The notes below the pieces were generated by a model. It was not told the origin of the DNA and made no database searches. It saw only the letters and a program-made list of their open reading frames with translations. This document shows, in pieces, positions 9,358 to 17,450 of a DNA stretch of 64,000 nt. The translations under genes were made by a program, and so were the position numbers. The stretch is from the NCBI GenBank assembly GCA_016718875.1, contig JADKBL010000002.1, positions 263,316 to 327,315 on the forward strand. Reading direction: 5' to 3'. Each line of letters begins with the position of its first letter. The stretch's first letter is position 1. This stretch comes from Bacteroidota bacterium. GTDB taxonomy: Bacteria; Bacteroidota; Bacteroidia; Bacteroidales; VadinHA17.

Positions 9358-12300
9358 TACTCAGCAAAAATTATTTTTCTGATGACAACCGGTCCTATAA
9401 GTCCGGACTCATAAAGAGGATCATCCTTTTTGTAGAACCTATGAGTTGTGAAAGTATATCTTTTACTGGGTCTCTCTTTTCCGTTTAAAAGCCACTCAGG
9501 CCACTTCCCATCTGAAACGCCATCCCATGGTTCCTTTTCATCCCCGATTAGCCGGTTGATCCATAGATTTGCAACTTCAATTTCAAGGAGGTTTTCGTCC
9601 ATTATTAAGTCATCGGTAATCTCAACCTGCCATGGGGCTGTCCAGATTACGCCAAGATCCCGTCCGTTGAGCTTTACTCTGGCCATATTATATACTTTTC
9701 CCAGATCAAGGAAGTAACGGTTTTTTTCATTTGACCCGGAATTTCCCGGAAGTGAAAATTTCTTTTTATAAACTGCAGTACCTGAATAATACTTAATTCC
9801 CGGAACAGTATTTTGCGACCAGTCGGATAGTTTCTCAAATTCAACATCCTGCGGACCTCCCCAGATTGTATCAAATGTTACATTCCAGGAACCTTCAAGT
9901 GAGCTGATTATCTTTTCATCTGAGTTTTTTTGAATACTTTGTTTGCTTCTGCCCATACCTCTCCCAGATTTATAGAAGACCACAAAAAGGCTTTGGTAAG
10001 GTTCCATTCTTATTTTCATTAGAAATGACTCCTTATATCCGGCTGATTCTGCCAGACTTATTTCACCTGTTACAGGATCCCATATCTCTGCATTTGTAGT
10101 TCCACTCCTGAAAATACAGGTGTCGTTAATTGCTGAATTTGTTTTGTTTGAGATAAAATATAATTCCCTGTCAGCCATTGACCTGTGGATGTATCTAATT
10201 CTTCCTGATGACTTAAAATCTTGAACCACACCTGTAGTCTCAAGCACTGAGGCTGTAACCTGGTAGTCAGGGTAAATGTTGAGTGAATCTTTTTGCTGAA
10301 AACCGGTATTATTCTTTTTAAGGATCTTCTCTCCCCACCAGATTTGTCCGATTCCAAACACTTTCTTCTGCAGATCACCTTGCATCTTTTCTATCCCCCA
10401 AATCTCCTCAGCCAGAATTTTAACCTGATTATCACAACCCGGATAGTTTACCAGTGAGGGTGATTTCATGGGAGGATTTCCTATTACAATTGCACCATCA
10501 TTTATAAGCGATTTAATTTTGGTAAGAAGTTCAGGTGTCATTGTTTCAATCTGAGGGAGTACCATTACCCTGTATGATCCGCCTCCGGGGAACTCTATCT
10601 TCCCATTATTTACAGTTGCATTTTCAATCAGAAAACGTGGTGAGCAGCCATCAAAAGAGTATCCCTTTTTGTCAGGCATTACTGCAGTTCCGTCAAGTGC
10701 AGTGGGCGGCGGAAGAAATACCTGGGGGGCTCCTTCGGGAGCAAGGTAGAGTATGTCAGCCACTGCTTTTCCCTGCGACAAAACATACTGACACCTTGTA
10801 ATATATTTATGGTATCCATCAGCCATTTTCCACCAGGTTTGTCCCCGGTCCCAGTGAACACCATATGGTCCCATTGTCATACCTGGCCGATATTTATCAG
10901 GAAGTGGTTTGTGTGCAAATGTGTGATATACAAACCTGTTAATTCCCATGCAGAAGGCCCAGTCACCCTGGTTTTTCATATTTGAAGGATACTTTTTCCA
11001 GGCTTCCGGTGAATCAGCTGTAAAAGCTTCTGCTGCAACTACAGGTGATCCTGAAACATGGGCAATAGAAGTGGACTCTATGCAGCTGAAAGCGGAATTG
11101 AATCCAAGACTATCGGTCCAAAATTCGCACATTGGCACGTCAGCCACTCCCCCAAGATCGAGATCTGCAGCAGGATTCATGTCGTATGGTTCTATAGAGA
11201 GTCTGAAACCATCTCTTCTTCCGAGATTTTTGAAATGTCTGGCATGATTCTCAACAATCAGCTCATTTGAAGTCTGGCGCAGATCCCAGAGGAATCTTTC
11301 GCTTTTCTCCCTGCTGCCGACAATCCTTCCGGTGTAGACAGGAAGATAGGGCAGAAGGTCATAGCCTCTTCTATTCCTGAATTCCTCCCTGAATTCAGGA
11401 CTCCAGTTCTGTGAACCCATCTCCCAGCTGTCAATATGTATCATTGTCCAGCCGCCGCCTGATTTGTCTTTCGATGGCTGTACCTTTCTTATGAGCTTGC
11501 CTGCATAAGTGTCATAGTGAGCATTAAATGAAGTTGTATCAAATTTATCAGCTTCAAATCCGAGTCCGGGTTCCGGTGCCGGTCTTGTCACAGCACCGTT
11601 ATTTCTTCGTACAAATCTCATTATGGTCCATTTTCCCGGAGGAACTTCCCATTCCAGGGTTCCGTCCTTGTGCATATGTCCGAGAATACGCTCAACAGAC
11701 GAAGGATCAATAGCTGATCCGTTTGATTCATTGTATGATGCGGATGAAATTATGTATGGTAGTACTCCGGGCTGTGATGTATACGGAGCCCGGTAGTACA
11801 GTGCTTTTTCATCCGTACCTTCAATCCTTTCTGAACTTCCATTTTCCGGAAATGCCAGTACAAATGCATCTTCGTACCACTCATCCCGGATTTTTTTCAG
11901 CCCGGGGGTGAGGCTGCCCTCACCAAAAAAAGGTTTTTTATTATCGGGGACTGGCAGTTTTTTAGCGATTTTACCAGGACCAGTCACTGTTATCTCACTT
12001 GCCACCAGATGTGTCATTGATTGTCCGGGTGTTACCCACGGACCTCCACTGCCGGCCCATCCCGGACCTGACCCTAGAATGATTTTTATTCCCAGCCTTT
12101 CAGCTTCTTTTACAGCATGTTTGTATAATTCCTGCCATTCTTCGCTAAGAAAGTCGACCTTTCCGCGTGGAATACCTACGTTTACTTCAAGAAAGAGAAC
12201 ATATCCAATACCAGCGCTCTTCATCGACTCAAGATCTGCGGTTATGGCTTCACGGTTAAGATTGCCATCCATGAAATACCAGTAAACTCCGGGCCGGGCT

Positions 12301-12425
12301 GAATCGGGAGGATTTAAAAAACCATCTTTCAGGAAATCTGTTTTTGGATTATTTGAGCAGGAATAGAGTAATATTGACAGGACAACCAAGCTGCCCTTCA
12401 TCAGAAGCGTTTGGAATTTATTCAT
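9357..12425 (-). CDS. GH106-type alpha-L-rhamnosidase lipoprotein
   Basis: 1022 residues from MNKFQTLLMKG. The signal peptide ends at a lipobox Cys (LSILLYSC). The family features of GH106-like enzymes are present: PGVYWYFMDGNLNREAITADL near the mature start, GIKIILGSGPGWAGSGGPWV, and later VYHTFAHKP and GMTMGPYGVHWDRGQTWW in the catalytic barrel. The C-terminus has a jelly-roll sugar-binding domain of the GH2 type (FLDLGKVYNMARVKLNGRDLG). It should remove rhamnose from plant or bacterial polysaccharide in the periplasm or on the cell surface. The start is chosen because its ATG lies inside the trmD stop (ATGAATAA), an 8-base overlap; a start at 12476 would add 17 unlikely residues. No SusC/SusD pair is nearby. 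Confidence 0.85.
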   Translation of the reverse strand: MNKFQTLLMKGSLVVLSILLYSCSNNPKTDFLKDGFLNPPDSARPGVYWYFMDGNLNREAITADLESMKSAGIGYVLFLEVNVGIPRGKVDFLSEEWQELYKHAVKEAERLGIKIILGSGPGWAGSGGPWVTPGQSMTHLVASEITVTGPGKIAKKLPVPDNKKPFFGEGSLTPGLKKIRDEWYEDAFVLAFPENGSSERIEGTDEKALYYRAPYTSQPGVLPYIISSASYNESNGSAIDPSSVERILGHMHKDGTLEWEVPPGKWTIMRFVRRNNGAVTRPAPEPGLGFEADKFDTTSFNAHYDTYAGKLIRKVQPSKDKSGGGWTMIHIDSWEMGSQNWSPEFREEFRNRRGYDLLPYLPVYTGRIVGSREKSERFLWDLRQTSNELIVENHARHFKNLGRRDGFRLSIEPYDMNPAADLDLGGVADVPMCEFWTDSLGFNSAFSCIESTSIAHVSGSPVVAAEAFTADSPEAWKKYPSNMKNQGDWAFCMGINRFVYHTFAHKPLPDKYRPGMTMGPYGVHWDRGQTWWKMADGYHKYITRCQYVLSQGKAVADILYLAPEGAPQVFLPPPTALDGTAVMPDKKGYSFDGCSPRFLIENATVNNGKIEFPGGGSYRVMVLPQIETMTPELLTKIKSLINDGAIVIGNPPMKSPSLVNYPGCDNQVKILAEEIWGIEKMQGDLQKKVFGIGQIWWGEKILKKNNTGFQQKDSLNIYPDYQVTASVLETTGVVQDFKSSGRIRYIHRSMADRELYFISNKTNSAINDTCIFRSGTTNAEIWDPVTGEISLAESAGYKESFLMKIRMEPYQSLFVVFYKSGRGMGRSKQSIQKNSDEKIISSLEGSWNVTFDTIWGGPQDVEFEKLSDWSQNTVPGIKYYSGTAVYKKKFSLPGNSGSNEKNRYFLDLGKVYNMARVKLNGRDLGVIWTAPWQVEITDDLIMDENLLEIEVANLWINRLIGDEKEPWDGVSDGKWPEWLLNGKERPSKRYTFTTHRFYKKDDPLYESGLIGPVVIRKIIFAE

Positions 12426-13098
12426 CTTTTGACAGGTCTGGTCTGAGTTTATGTGTTCTTTCAAGTGATTGTTCATGTCTCCATTTATCTATTTCAGCGG
12501 TGTGACCAGAAAGGAGTATATCAGGTACCTTCCAGCCATTGAAATCGGCAGGTCTTGTATATACCGGAGGTGCCAGCAGGTCATCCTGGAAGGAATCGGA
12601 GAGGGCAGATTGTTCATCTGATATTGCACCGGGGATGAGTCTGACAATTGCATCAGTTATGGCTGCAGCAGGTATCTCCCCACCCGATAAAACATAGTCG
12701 CCAATAGATATTTCTCTGGTTATAAGATGTTCGCGTATTCGCTGATCAACACCTTTATAATGCCCGGCAAGAATAATAATATTGTTTTTAAGTGAAAGCA
12801 TGTTTGCCATTCTTTGTGTAAACCTTTCACCATCAGGAGAGGTATAGATTATCTCATCATATTCTCTCTCACTTTTAAGTTTTTCAATGGCTTTAAACAC
12901 CGGTTCAATCATCATTACCATGCCGGCACCGCCTCCAAAGGCATAGTCGTCAACAGTTTTGTATTTGTCTGAAGTGAAATCCCTAAGATTTATGACGTTT
13001 ATTTCCACAAGTCCCTTGTCTCTTGCTCTCTTCACAATGGAAAAGTTCAGTGGACTTTCAAGTAGTTCGGGCAGTACAGTAATTATATCAATTCTCAT
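12418..13098 (-). CDS. trmD: tRNA (guanine37-N1)-methyltransferase
   Basis: 226 residues starting at MRIDIITVLPEL. It contains the TrmD knot motifs: DDYAFGGGAGMVM, IIILAGHYKGVDQRI, ISIGDYVLSGGEIPAAAITDA and RLIPG, plus the catalytic Asp-rich SDEQSALSDSF segment. The enzyme methylates N1 of G37 next to the anticodon using S-adenosylmethionine and prevents +1 frameshifting. A longer open frame exists upstream but reads through a tandem repeat and is not family-like. Usual neighbours rimM, rpsP and rplS are absent; instead the stop overlaps the start of a rhamnosidase gene. Confidence 0.95.
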   Translation of the reverse strand: MRIDIITVLPELLESPLNFSIVKRARDKGLVEINVINLRDFTSDKYKTVDDYAFGGGAGMVMMIEPVFKAIEKLKSEREYDEIIYTSPDGERFTQRMANMLSLKNNIIILAGHYKGVDQRIREHLITREISIGDYVLSGGEIPAAAITDAIVRLIPGAISDEQSALSDSFQDDLLAPPVYTRPADFNGWKVPDILLSGHTAEIDKWRHEQSLERTHKLRPDLSKDE

Positions 13099-13133
13099 TG
13101 AAAATGTTTTCCCAAATGTAGTAAGAAAGTAAG

Positions 13134-13171
13134 AAAGGCGCAATGGCACAAAGGCGCAATGGCACAAAGGC
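13134..13171. repeat. 16-base tandem repeat upstream of trmD
   Basis: AAAGGCGCAATGGCAC is repeated 2.4 times with period 16, preceded by AGTAAGAAAGTAAGAAAG. It is 36 bases before the trmD start and belongs to the class of short stuttering intergenic repeats seen throughout the window. Confidence 0.8.
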
Positions 13172-13323
13172 AAAACAGCTCAGTGGTACATTCAATCTGC
13201 AATTCCTAAACACAATTTATTGTTAATCTTTTAACAATCAATTTCTCGAATATGATTTTCTTTTTCTAAATTTGGTTAAGCAAGCATCCTTTATGAAATG
13301 AAGATTCTTAATACCATCCTGAG

Positions 13324-13615
13324 ATGAAGATAGTTGACTTAACACCAGAGCATGAGCATTTATATTTCTGCTGTCTTGAAGACTTGTTAGTGCCCGGCAC
13401 AAAACATGGTTTATGAAAGAACAAAGAGGGCAATTTCAGGTTATGAAGACTATATTCAACTGAATGAATATAAGACTATTGATAAAGCTATACAGCGTGA
13501 ATGGGGTATCTCTGATGCTATTTTCATTGATAAAAAAGAAATACGAAATGGACCTCCGACACCATTTCATAAAATCAGAAGACTTATTGAAAGAAAAGTG
13601 CGGATGATTAAATAG
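13324..13615 (+). pseudogene. Remnant of a GNAT acetyltransferase with YoaP-like C-terminus, internally deleted
   Basis: ATG at 13324 encodes MKIVDLTPEHEHLYFCCLED, the usual beginning of a GNAT protein family of about 250 residues that ends in a YoaP-like domain. Immediately after, and in the next frame, the sequence reads CPAQNMVYERTKRAISGYED to IRNGPPTPFHKIRRLIERKV, which is that family's C-terminal domain with its CPAQN and GPP motifs. The acetyl-CoA binding core, about 150 residues, is missing. So the two pieces are the ends of one ancestral gene joined by an internal deletion near 13384-13394. From memory of the family; a homology search would confirm. The residual frame from 13406 is unlikely to be an independent gene. 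Confidence 0.7.
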
Positions 13616-13643
13616 TGCTTCTAAAACATTACTATCTTCACAT

Positions 13644-14114
13644 ATGATGATTGAAAACAGATTTGGCCTTACATTTGGTCCCTTTGGCTCTTCAACCGGT
13701 TTTTTCCTGATTATAGGAGGAATTACTGTAACATGGTTTTCTGTTTATGGATTATTTATTGTATTTGTTGGTCTCTTTGCTTTATTTACTGATACCAGTA
13801 CCACAATAGATACAGAAGGAAGGAAAATCAGGCACTCAGATAATCTTTTTGGATTAATCCCCATCGGAAAATGGATAGCTATATCACCCGGCATGAAACT
13901 GGGCTTAAAAAAAACTCACCGGGGATTTATTGGATACACGCGTGGTAGCGCTATGGGGATACATGAATACGATATCAGGATAAATCTTTATGGTTCTGAT
14001 AACAAGCCAATTATGCCATTAAAAAGTTTTAGCTCCTTACAATCTGCCAGAGAGGAGTTAGATAGCTTCAGTCAGCAATTGGGAATCCCCATTCTTGAAA
14101 GTAAACAGTTTTAA
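13644..14114 (+). CDS. Small membrane protein, unknown function
   Basis: 156 residues. Two adjacent hydrophobic helices lie near residues 17-50 (TGFFLIIGGITVTWFSVYGLFIVFVGLFALF). The rest is soluble and beta-rich, with TDTSTTIDTEGRKIRHSD straight after the membrane part. This looks like a bacterial PH-like membrane-anchored fold, but I do not recognise a family. It lies between the acetyltransferase remnant and a small lipoprotein gene on the same strand, 28 bases after the former. Confidence 0.6.
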   Translation: MMIENRFGLTFGPFGSSTGFFLIIGGITVTWFSVYGLFIVFVGLFALFTDTSTTIDTEGRKIRHSDNLFGLIPIGKWIAISPGMKLGLKKTHRGFIGYTRGSAMGIHEYDIRINLYGSDNKPIMPLKSFSSLQSAREELDSFSQQLGIPILESKQF

Positions 14115-14163
14115 AGCTGATTGGCATATTTCTTGATGATTTTCAATATCATCTACCCTTTTT

Positions 14164-14523
14164 ATGAAACATTACCTTTTAACTATCCCGCTTCTGATTT
14201 TTCTGGTATCATGTGAAAAATCGTCCGATTATCTGATTCCTGAATCGGAAGTTCCGGAATGGCTTAAGACAAGTATTGCACAGGATAAGAAAACACTGGA
14301 ATCGGATCCCCGGTCAAGCCTGAACATATCTGCCTGGATAAGAACAGAATATAAAGGTGACTATTATTTTGAATTTATTAATCTTCTAAGTTCCGCAGGA
14401 CCAAGGACATATAAATCCGATGGCACTGAATTTATGTACACAGATAATGGTTTTATGGACTACCAGTCAGGTAAATGCTGTAAAAAATACGTATGGAAGG
14501 GACCTGATTATTTTGGAGATTAA
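14164..14523 (+). CDS. Small lipoprotein, unknown function
   Basis: 119 residues beginning MKHYLLTIPLLIFLVSC, a clear lipoprotein signal with Cys17. The mature part is short, with PEWLKTSIAQDKKTLES and a YKGDYYFEFIN segment followed by a CCKKYVWKGPDYFGD ending. The pair of cysteines near the end may form a disulfide in the periplasm. No family is recognised. It reads in the same direction as the preceding membrane protein with 49 bases between. Confidence 0.65.
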   Translation: MKHYLLTIPLLIFLVSCEKSSDYLIPESEVPEWLKTSIAQDKKTLESDPRSSLNISAWIRTEYKGDYYFEFINLLSSAGPRTYKSDGTEFMYTDNGFMDYQSGKCCKKYVWKGPDYFGD

Positions 14524-14570
14524 TACTCTGAGTTCACAATTCTAAGGATTCAATCTGCGAGAATCTGCTG

Positions 14571-14626
14571 CCTTCCGCCTATTGCCTTTTGCCTTTTATC
14601 TTCTTACTTTTGTCTTTTATCTTTTA
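14571..14626. repeat. Intergenic pyrimidine-rich stutter
   Basis: Repeated short units CCGCCTATTG, CCTTTTG, CCTTTTAT and then CTTTTGT, CTTTTAT, CTTTTA directly before the start codon of the next gene. Same class as the other stuttering intergenic stretches. Confidence 0.5.
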
Positions 14627-14628
14627 AA

Positions 14629-14898
14629 ATGGATTGCCGACCCGACTGCGGAGCCTGCTGCATAGCTATCTCGATATCATCACCGATACCTGGGATGCCT
14701 GATGGAAAACCTTCAGGTGTAAGATGCATTCATCTGATGGAGGATTATAAATGCGCTCTGTTCGGAGATCCGTCAAGACCTAAGGTATGTTCTGATTACC
14801 AGGCAGAACATGAGTTCTGTGGCACAAACAAGAGCGAGGCACTTCAGATATTATATTCGCTCGAAGGAAAAAGCAATTACCTTTTTCCTGAGGAGTAA
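14629..14898 (+). CDS. YkgJ-family cysteine cluster protein
   Basis: 89 residues with the family's metal-ligand pattern: CRPDCGACCIAI at the start, then GVRCIHLMEDYKCALFG, RPKVCSDYQA and a final FCG. Such proteins are thought to bind a zinc or iron-sulfur centre through these cysteines; the cellular role is not established. Length is normal for the short versions. The 3' end overlaps the convergent amidohydrolase gene by 22 bases. Confidence 0.85.
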   Translation: MDCRPDCGACCIAISISSPIPGMPDGKPSGVRCIHLMEDYKCALFGDPSRPKVCSDYQAEHEFCGTNKSEALQILYSLEGKSNYLFPEE

Positions 14899-16568
14899 AC
14901 AACCTTACCGCCGACAATCGTATAATCGACTTTCGTTTTCATAATTTCATTTTCCGGAATTGAGAAAATGTTTTTGTCAATAATCACAATATCAGCAAGG
15001 TATCCTGTTTTTATCATTCCTTTTCTATCTTCCATGAACTGGGCATAGGCAGCACCAATTGTGTAATATTTTAATGCATCAGTCATAGAAATTTTTTGTT
15101 CAGGATACCAGCCGTCACCATCTTCTCCCAGTCTGTCTTTTCTTGTTACTGAGGCATATAATCCTTCCATTGGATTAAGCGGCTCAACCTGGTAGTCGGT
15201 TCCGAATGCTATCCTGGCACCTGCGTCAGCAAGACTCTTCCATGCATAGGCACCTTTTGATCTCTCCTCACCGATTCTTTTTACAACAAACTTCTTGTCG
15301 GAGATGCAATGTGTTGGCTGCATTGATGCTATTACTCCAAGTTGGGCAAACCTTGGAAAATCAGATGGAGCAATAGTCTGGGCGTGCTCATCGCGGTGCC
15401 TGCTGTCGCGTATACCATTTACTTTTTGTGCCGCTTCATAAGCGTTGAGTGTCCAGTTATTGCCTTTGTCGCCAATTGAATGGACCCCGATCTGGAATCC
15501 AAGTTTGTCTGCAGAAACTACCATATTTTCAAACTCTTCATAAGGCATCATTGCAAGTCCTGATGTATTTGGATTGTCTGTGAATGGCTCATACATAAGA
15601 GCTGTACCTGATCCTATTGTCCCGTCAATAAATGCTTTTAGGTAACCGAAGCGGATCCAGTTGCCTTCAGCAGGATACTTTTTTGCAATTTCAATATATT
15701 TCTTCAGTCTGGCTGTGTCACCGGTCAGTGGTTCCCCAATATCAATTCTGCTCGTAAGATGACCTTGTTCCTGAAGTTTGCTATATGCTTCAAAATCGCC
15801 CCAGCCAGGGATCTGTATGCTTGTAACGCCCAGTTCACGGGCTTCCTTCAGCGCAAGCAGATACCCCTGCCAGATCTTCTCTTCCTTCTCTTTTTCAGAT
15901 AGTTCAGCAACAATTTCTCCGGTTTTTATCAGGTCCATTGCATTCTCCTTGATGATACCTGTTGGTTCACTTGTTTTTGGATCTTTCTGGATCTCCCCAC
16001 CAAACGGGGAAACAGTTTTTCCTGTAATACCTGATGCTTTCAGGATATAGGAGTTCACTAAAACAGAATGGCCATCGGCTCTCGAAAGTATTACCGGATT
16101 ATTAGGTGAAACATTATCTAAAAGCCCTTTTGTTGGCCAGTTTCTGTCTGTGAACATCTCATGCTCCCAGTGACCGCCCCTGATTAACTGTCCGGGTTTA
16201 GATTTTGCAATCTGTGCCCTGACTTTTTCTGTAAATACAGATGGATCGGTAGTATATCTTAATTCAATGTAATCGGGATCTAACGGGCCGAAATGAACGT
16301 GTGCATCATTAAAACCGGGAAATACCGGTCTTCCTCCGGCATCAATAAGATTTGTAATACCCTCTTTAACCATTTTTTTGGCTTCAGTAGTGGTACCGAC
16401 ATAAATTATCTTTTCTCCCTTAATGGCAATTGCCTCAGCGGATGGGTTATTATCATCAACAGTAAACACTTCGCCGTTTACAATTACCAGATCAGCTGTC
16501 TGCTGTTCGCCACATGAACCTGTAAGTACCATGACTGCAATTGATAATGAGATAAATATTCTTTTCAT
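14877..16568 (-). CDS. Amidohydrolase family lipoprotein (YtcJ-like)
   Basis: 563 residues. The N-terminus is a lipoprotein signal (IAVMVLTGSC). The enzyme belongs to the amidohydro_3 branch: an N-terminal beta segment DLVIVNGEVFTVDD, metal-binding DAHVHFGPLD, then VHSIGDKGNNWTL, a HRDEHAQTI histidine and the FGTDYQVEPLNPM aspartate motif, ending in the LADIVIIDKNIF strand. Members hydrolyse amides or similar bonds in small molecules, but substrates are rarely known. The export signal makes a periplasmic role likely. All metal ligands are present. It is a single gene between convergent and divergent neighbours. Confidence 0.88.
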   Translation of the reverse strand: MKRIFISLSIAVMVLTGSCGEQQTADLVIVNGEVFTVDDNNPSAEAIAIKGEKIIYVGTTTEAKKMVKEGITNLIDAGGRPVFPGFNDAHVHFGPLDPDYIELRYTTDPSVFTEKVRAQIAKSKPGQLIRGGHWEHEMFTDRNWPTKGLLDNVSPNNPVILSRADGHSVLVNSYILKASGITGKTVSPFGGEIQKDPKTSEPTGIIKENAMDLIKTGEIVAELSEKEKEEKIWQGYLLALKEARELGVTSIQIPGWGDFEAYSKLQEQGHLTSRIDIGEPLTGDTARLKKYIEIAKKYPAEGNWIRFGYLKAFIDGTIGSGTALMYEPFTDNPNTSGLAMMPYEEFENMVVSADKLGFQIGVHSIGDKGNNWTLNAYEAAQKVNGIRDSRHRDEHAQTIAPSDFPRFAQLGVIASMQPTHCISDKKFVVKRIGEERSKGAYAWKSLADAGARIAFGTDYQVEPLNPMEGLYASVTRKDRLGEDGDGWYPEQKISMTDALKYYTIGAAYAQFMEDRKGMIKTGYLADIVIIDKNIFSIPENEIMKTKVDYTIVGGKVVYSSGKR

Positions 16569-16628
16569 AAACAGGTTGTTTTCAAAATTGAATTATAAAA
16601 GTAATATGAATTCTGAACAACACATTAA

Positions 16629-16636
16629 TATTTTTG
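16629..16636 (+). promoter_or_regulatory. Putative -7 box upstream of dapB
   Basis: TATTTTTG fits the Bacteroidetes -7 consensus TAnnTTTG, about 57 bases before the dapB start. No TTTG box is seen 19 bases upstream, so only the -7 part is supported. Confidence 0.35.
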
Positions 16637-16692
16637 TCGTTTATTATTAAACTGTGAATGTTATAAACTGGTAAATTCGCAAAAAAAAGAAA

Positions 16693-17409
16693 ATGAAAAT
16701 AGCACTAATTGGTTATGGACGCATGGGACACGAGATTGAGGCTATTGCTCTCAAACGTGGACATGTTATAAAACTCATTGTAGATAAGGATAATGCAACA
16801 GATTTGAATAGCAATAACCTTAATGGTATTGATGTTGCGATCGAATTCTCTCTTCCTACAACAGCATTACAAAATATTTCGGAATGCCTAGGCAACAGTG
16901 TTCCGGTTGTTTCAGGTACAACAGGCTGGCTTGAGGACTATGAAAAGGCAGCTGACCTCTGCAGAAAGAATAAAACATCTTTCCTTCATTCTACAAATTT
17001 CAGTATTGGAGTTAATCTTCTTTTTATGCTTAATGCGCAGCTGGCCAGGCACATGAATAAGTACAATGATTATGGTGTTTCTATTGAGGAGATACATCAT
17101 ACAAAAAAGCTTGATGCGCCCAGCGGTACTGCAATTACACTTGCAAAGGGTATAACAGGAGAACATGACAGATATGAAACATGGCACCTTGGAGGGAGCA
17201 AACTGGAAGGATCGGTTCCAATTGCGGCAATCAGGGAAGGTGATGTACCCGGAACGCATATAATAACATGGGATTCAGAGATTGACACCATCAGTTTAAA
17301 GCATGAGGCTAAAAACAGGAAGGGATTGGCGCTGGGTGCTGTTGTTGCAGCGGAGTATATTTCATCCAGGAAAGGTGTATTCACAATGAATGATGTAATG
17401 GGATTCTGA
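16693..17409 (+). CDS. dapB: 4-hydroxy-tetrahydrodipicolinate reductase
   Basis: 238 residues. IALIGYGRMGHEIE is the nucleotide-binding loop, and EIHHTKKLDAPSGTA carries the catalytic His-His and Lys and the substrate-binding SGT. The C-terminal half has the LKHEAKNRKGLALGAVVAA segment of the tetramerisation region. The enzyme reduces hydroxy-tetrahydrodipicolinate with NAD(P)H in lysine and diaminopimelate synthesis. Slightly shorter than the E. coli enzyme but normal for Bacteroidetes. It is followed 41 bases later by lepB, a neighbour pair I associate with this phylum. The lysine genes lysA and lysC are 8-11 kb away. Confidence 0.95.
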   Translation: MKIALIGYGRMGHEIEAIALKRGHVIKLIVDKDNATDLNSNNLNGIDVAIEFSLPTTALQNISECLGNSVPVVSGTTGWLEDYEKAADLCRKNKTSFLHSTNFSIGVNLLFMLNAQLARHMNKYNDYGVSIEEIHHTKKLDAPSGTAITLAKGITGEHDRYETWHLGGSKLEGSVPIAAIREGDVPGTHIITWDSEIDTISLKHEAKNRKGLALGAVVAAEYISSRKGVFTMNDVMGF

Positions 17410-17418
17410 TAATTATAT

Positions 17419-17426
17419 TACTTTTG
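17419..17426 (+). promoter_or_regulatory. Putative -7 box upstream of lepB
   Basis: TACTTTTG matches TAnnTTTG and lies 25 bases before the lepB start codon. The -33 TTTG is not visible at the expected spacing. Confidence 0.35.
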
Positions 17427-17450
17427 TCGCTTCTGAAAAACAATTAAATA

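Noticed and set aside
13406..13615. A separate small gene
   Set aside because: Its sequence matches the end of a larger acetyltransferase family, and the residues before its ATG (CPAQN) continue the family motif in the same frame.
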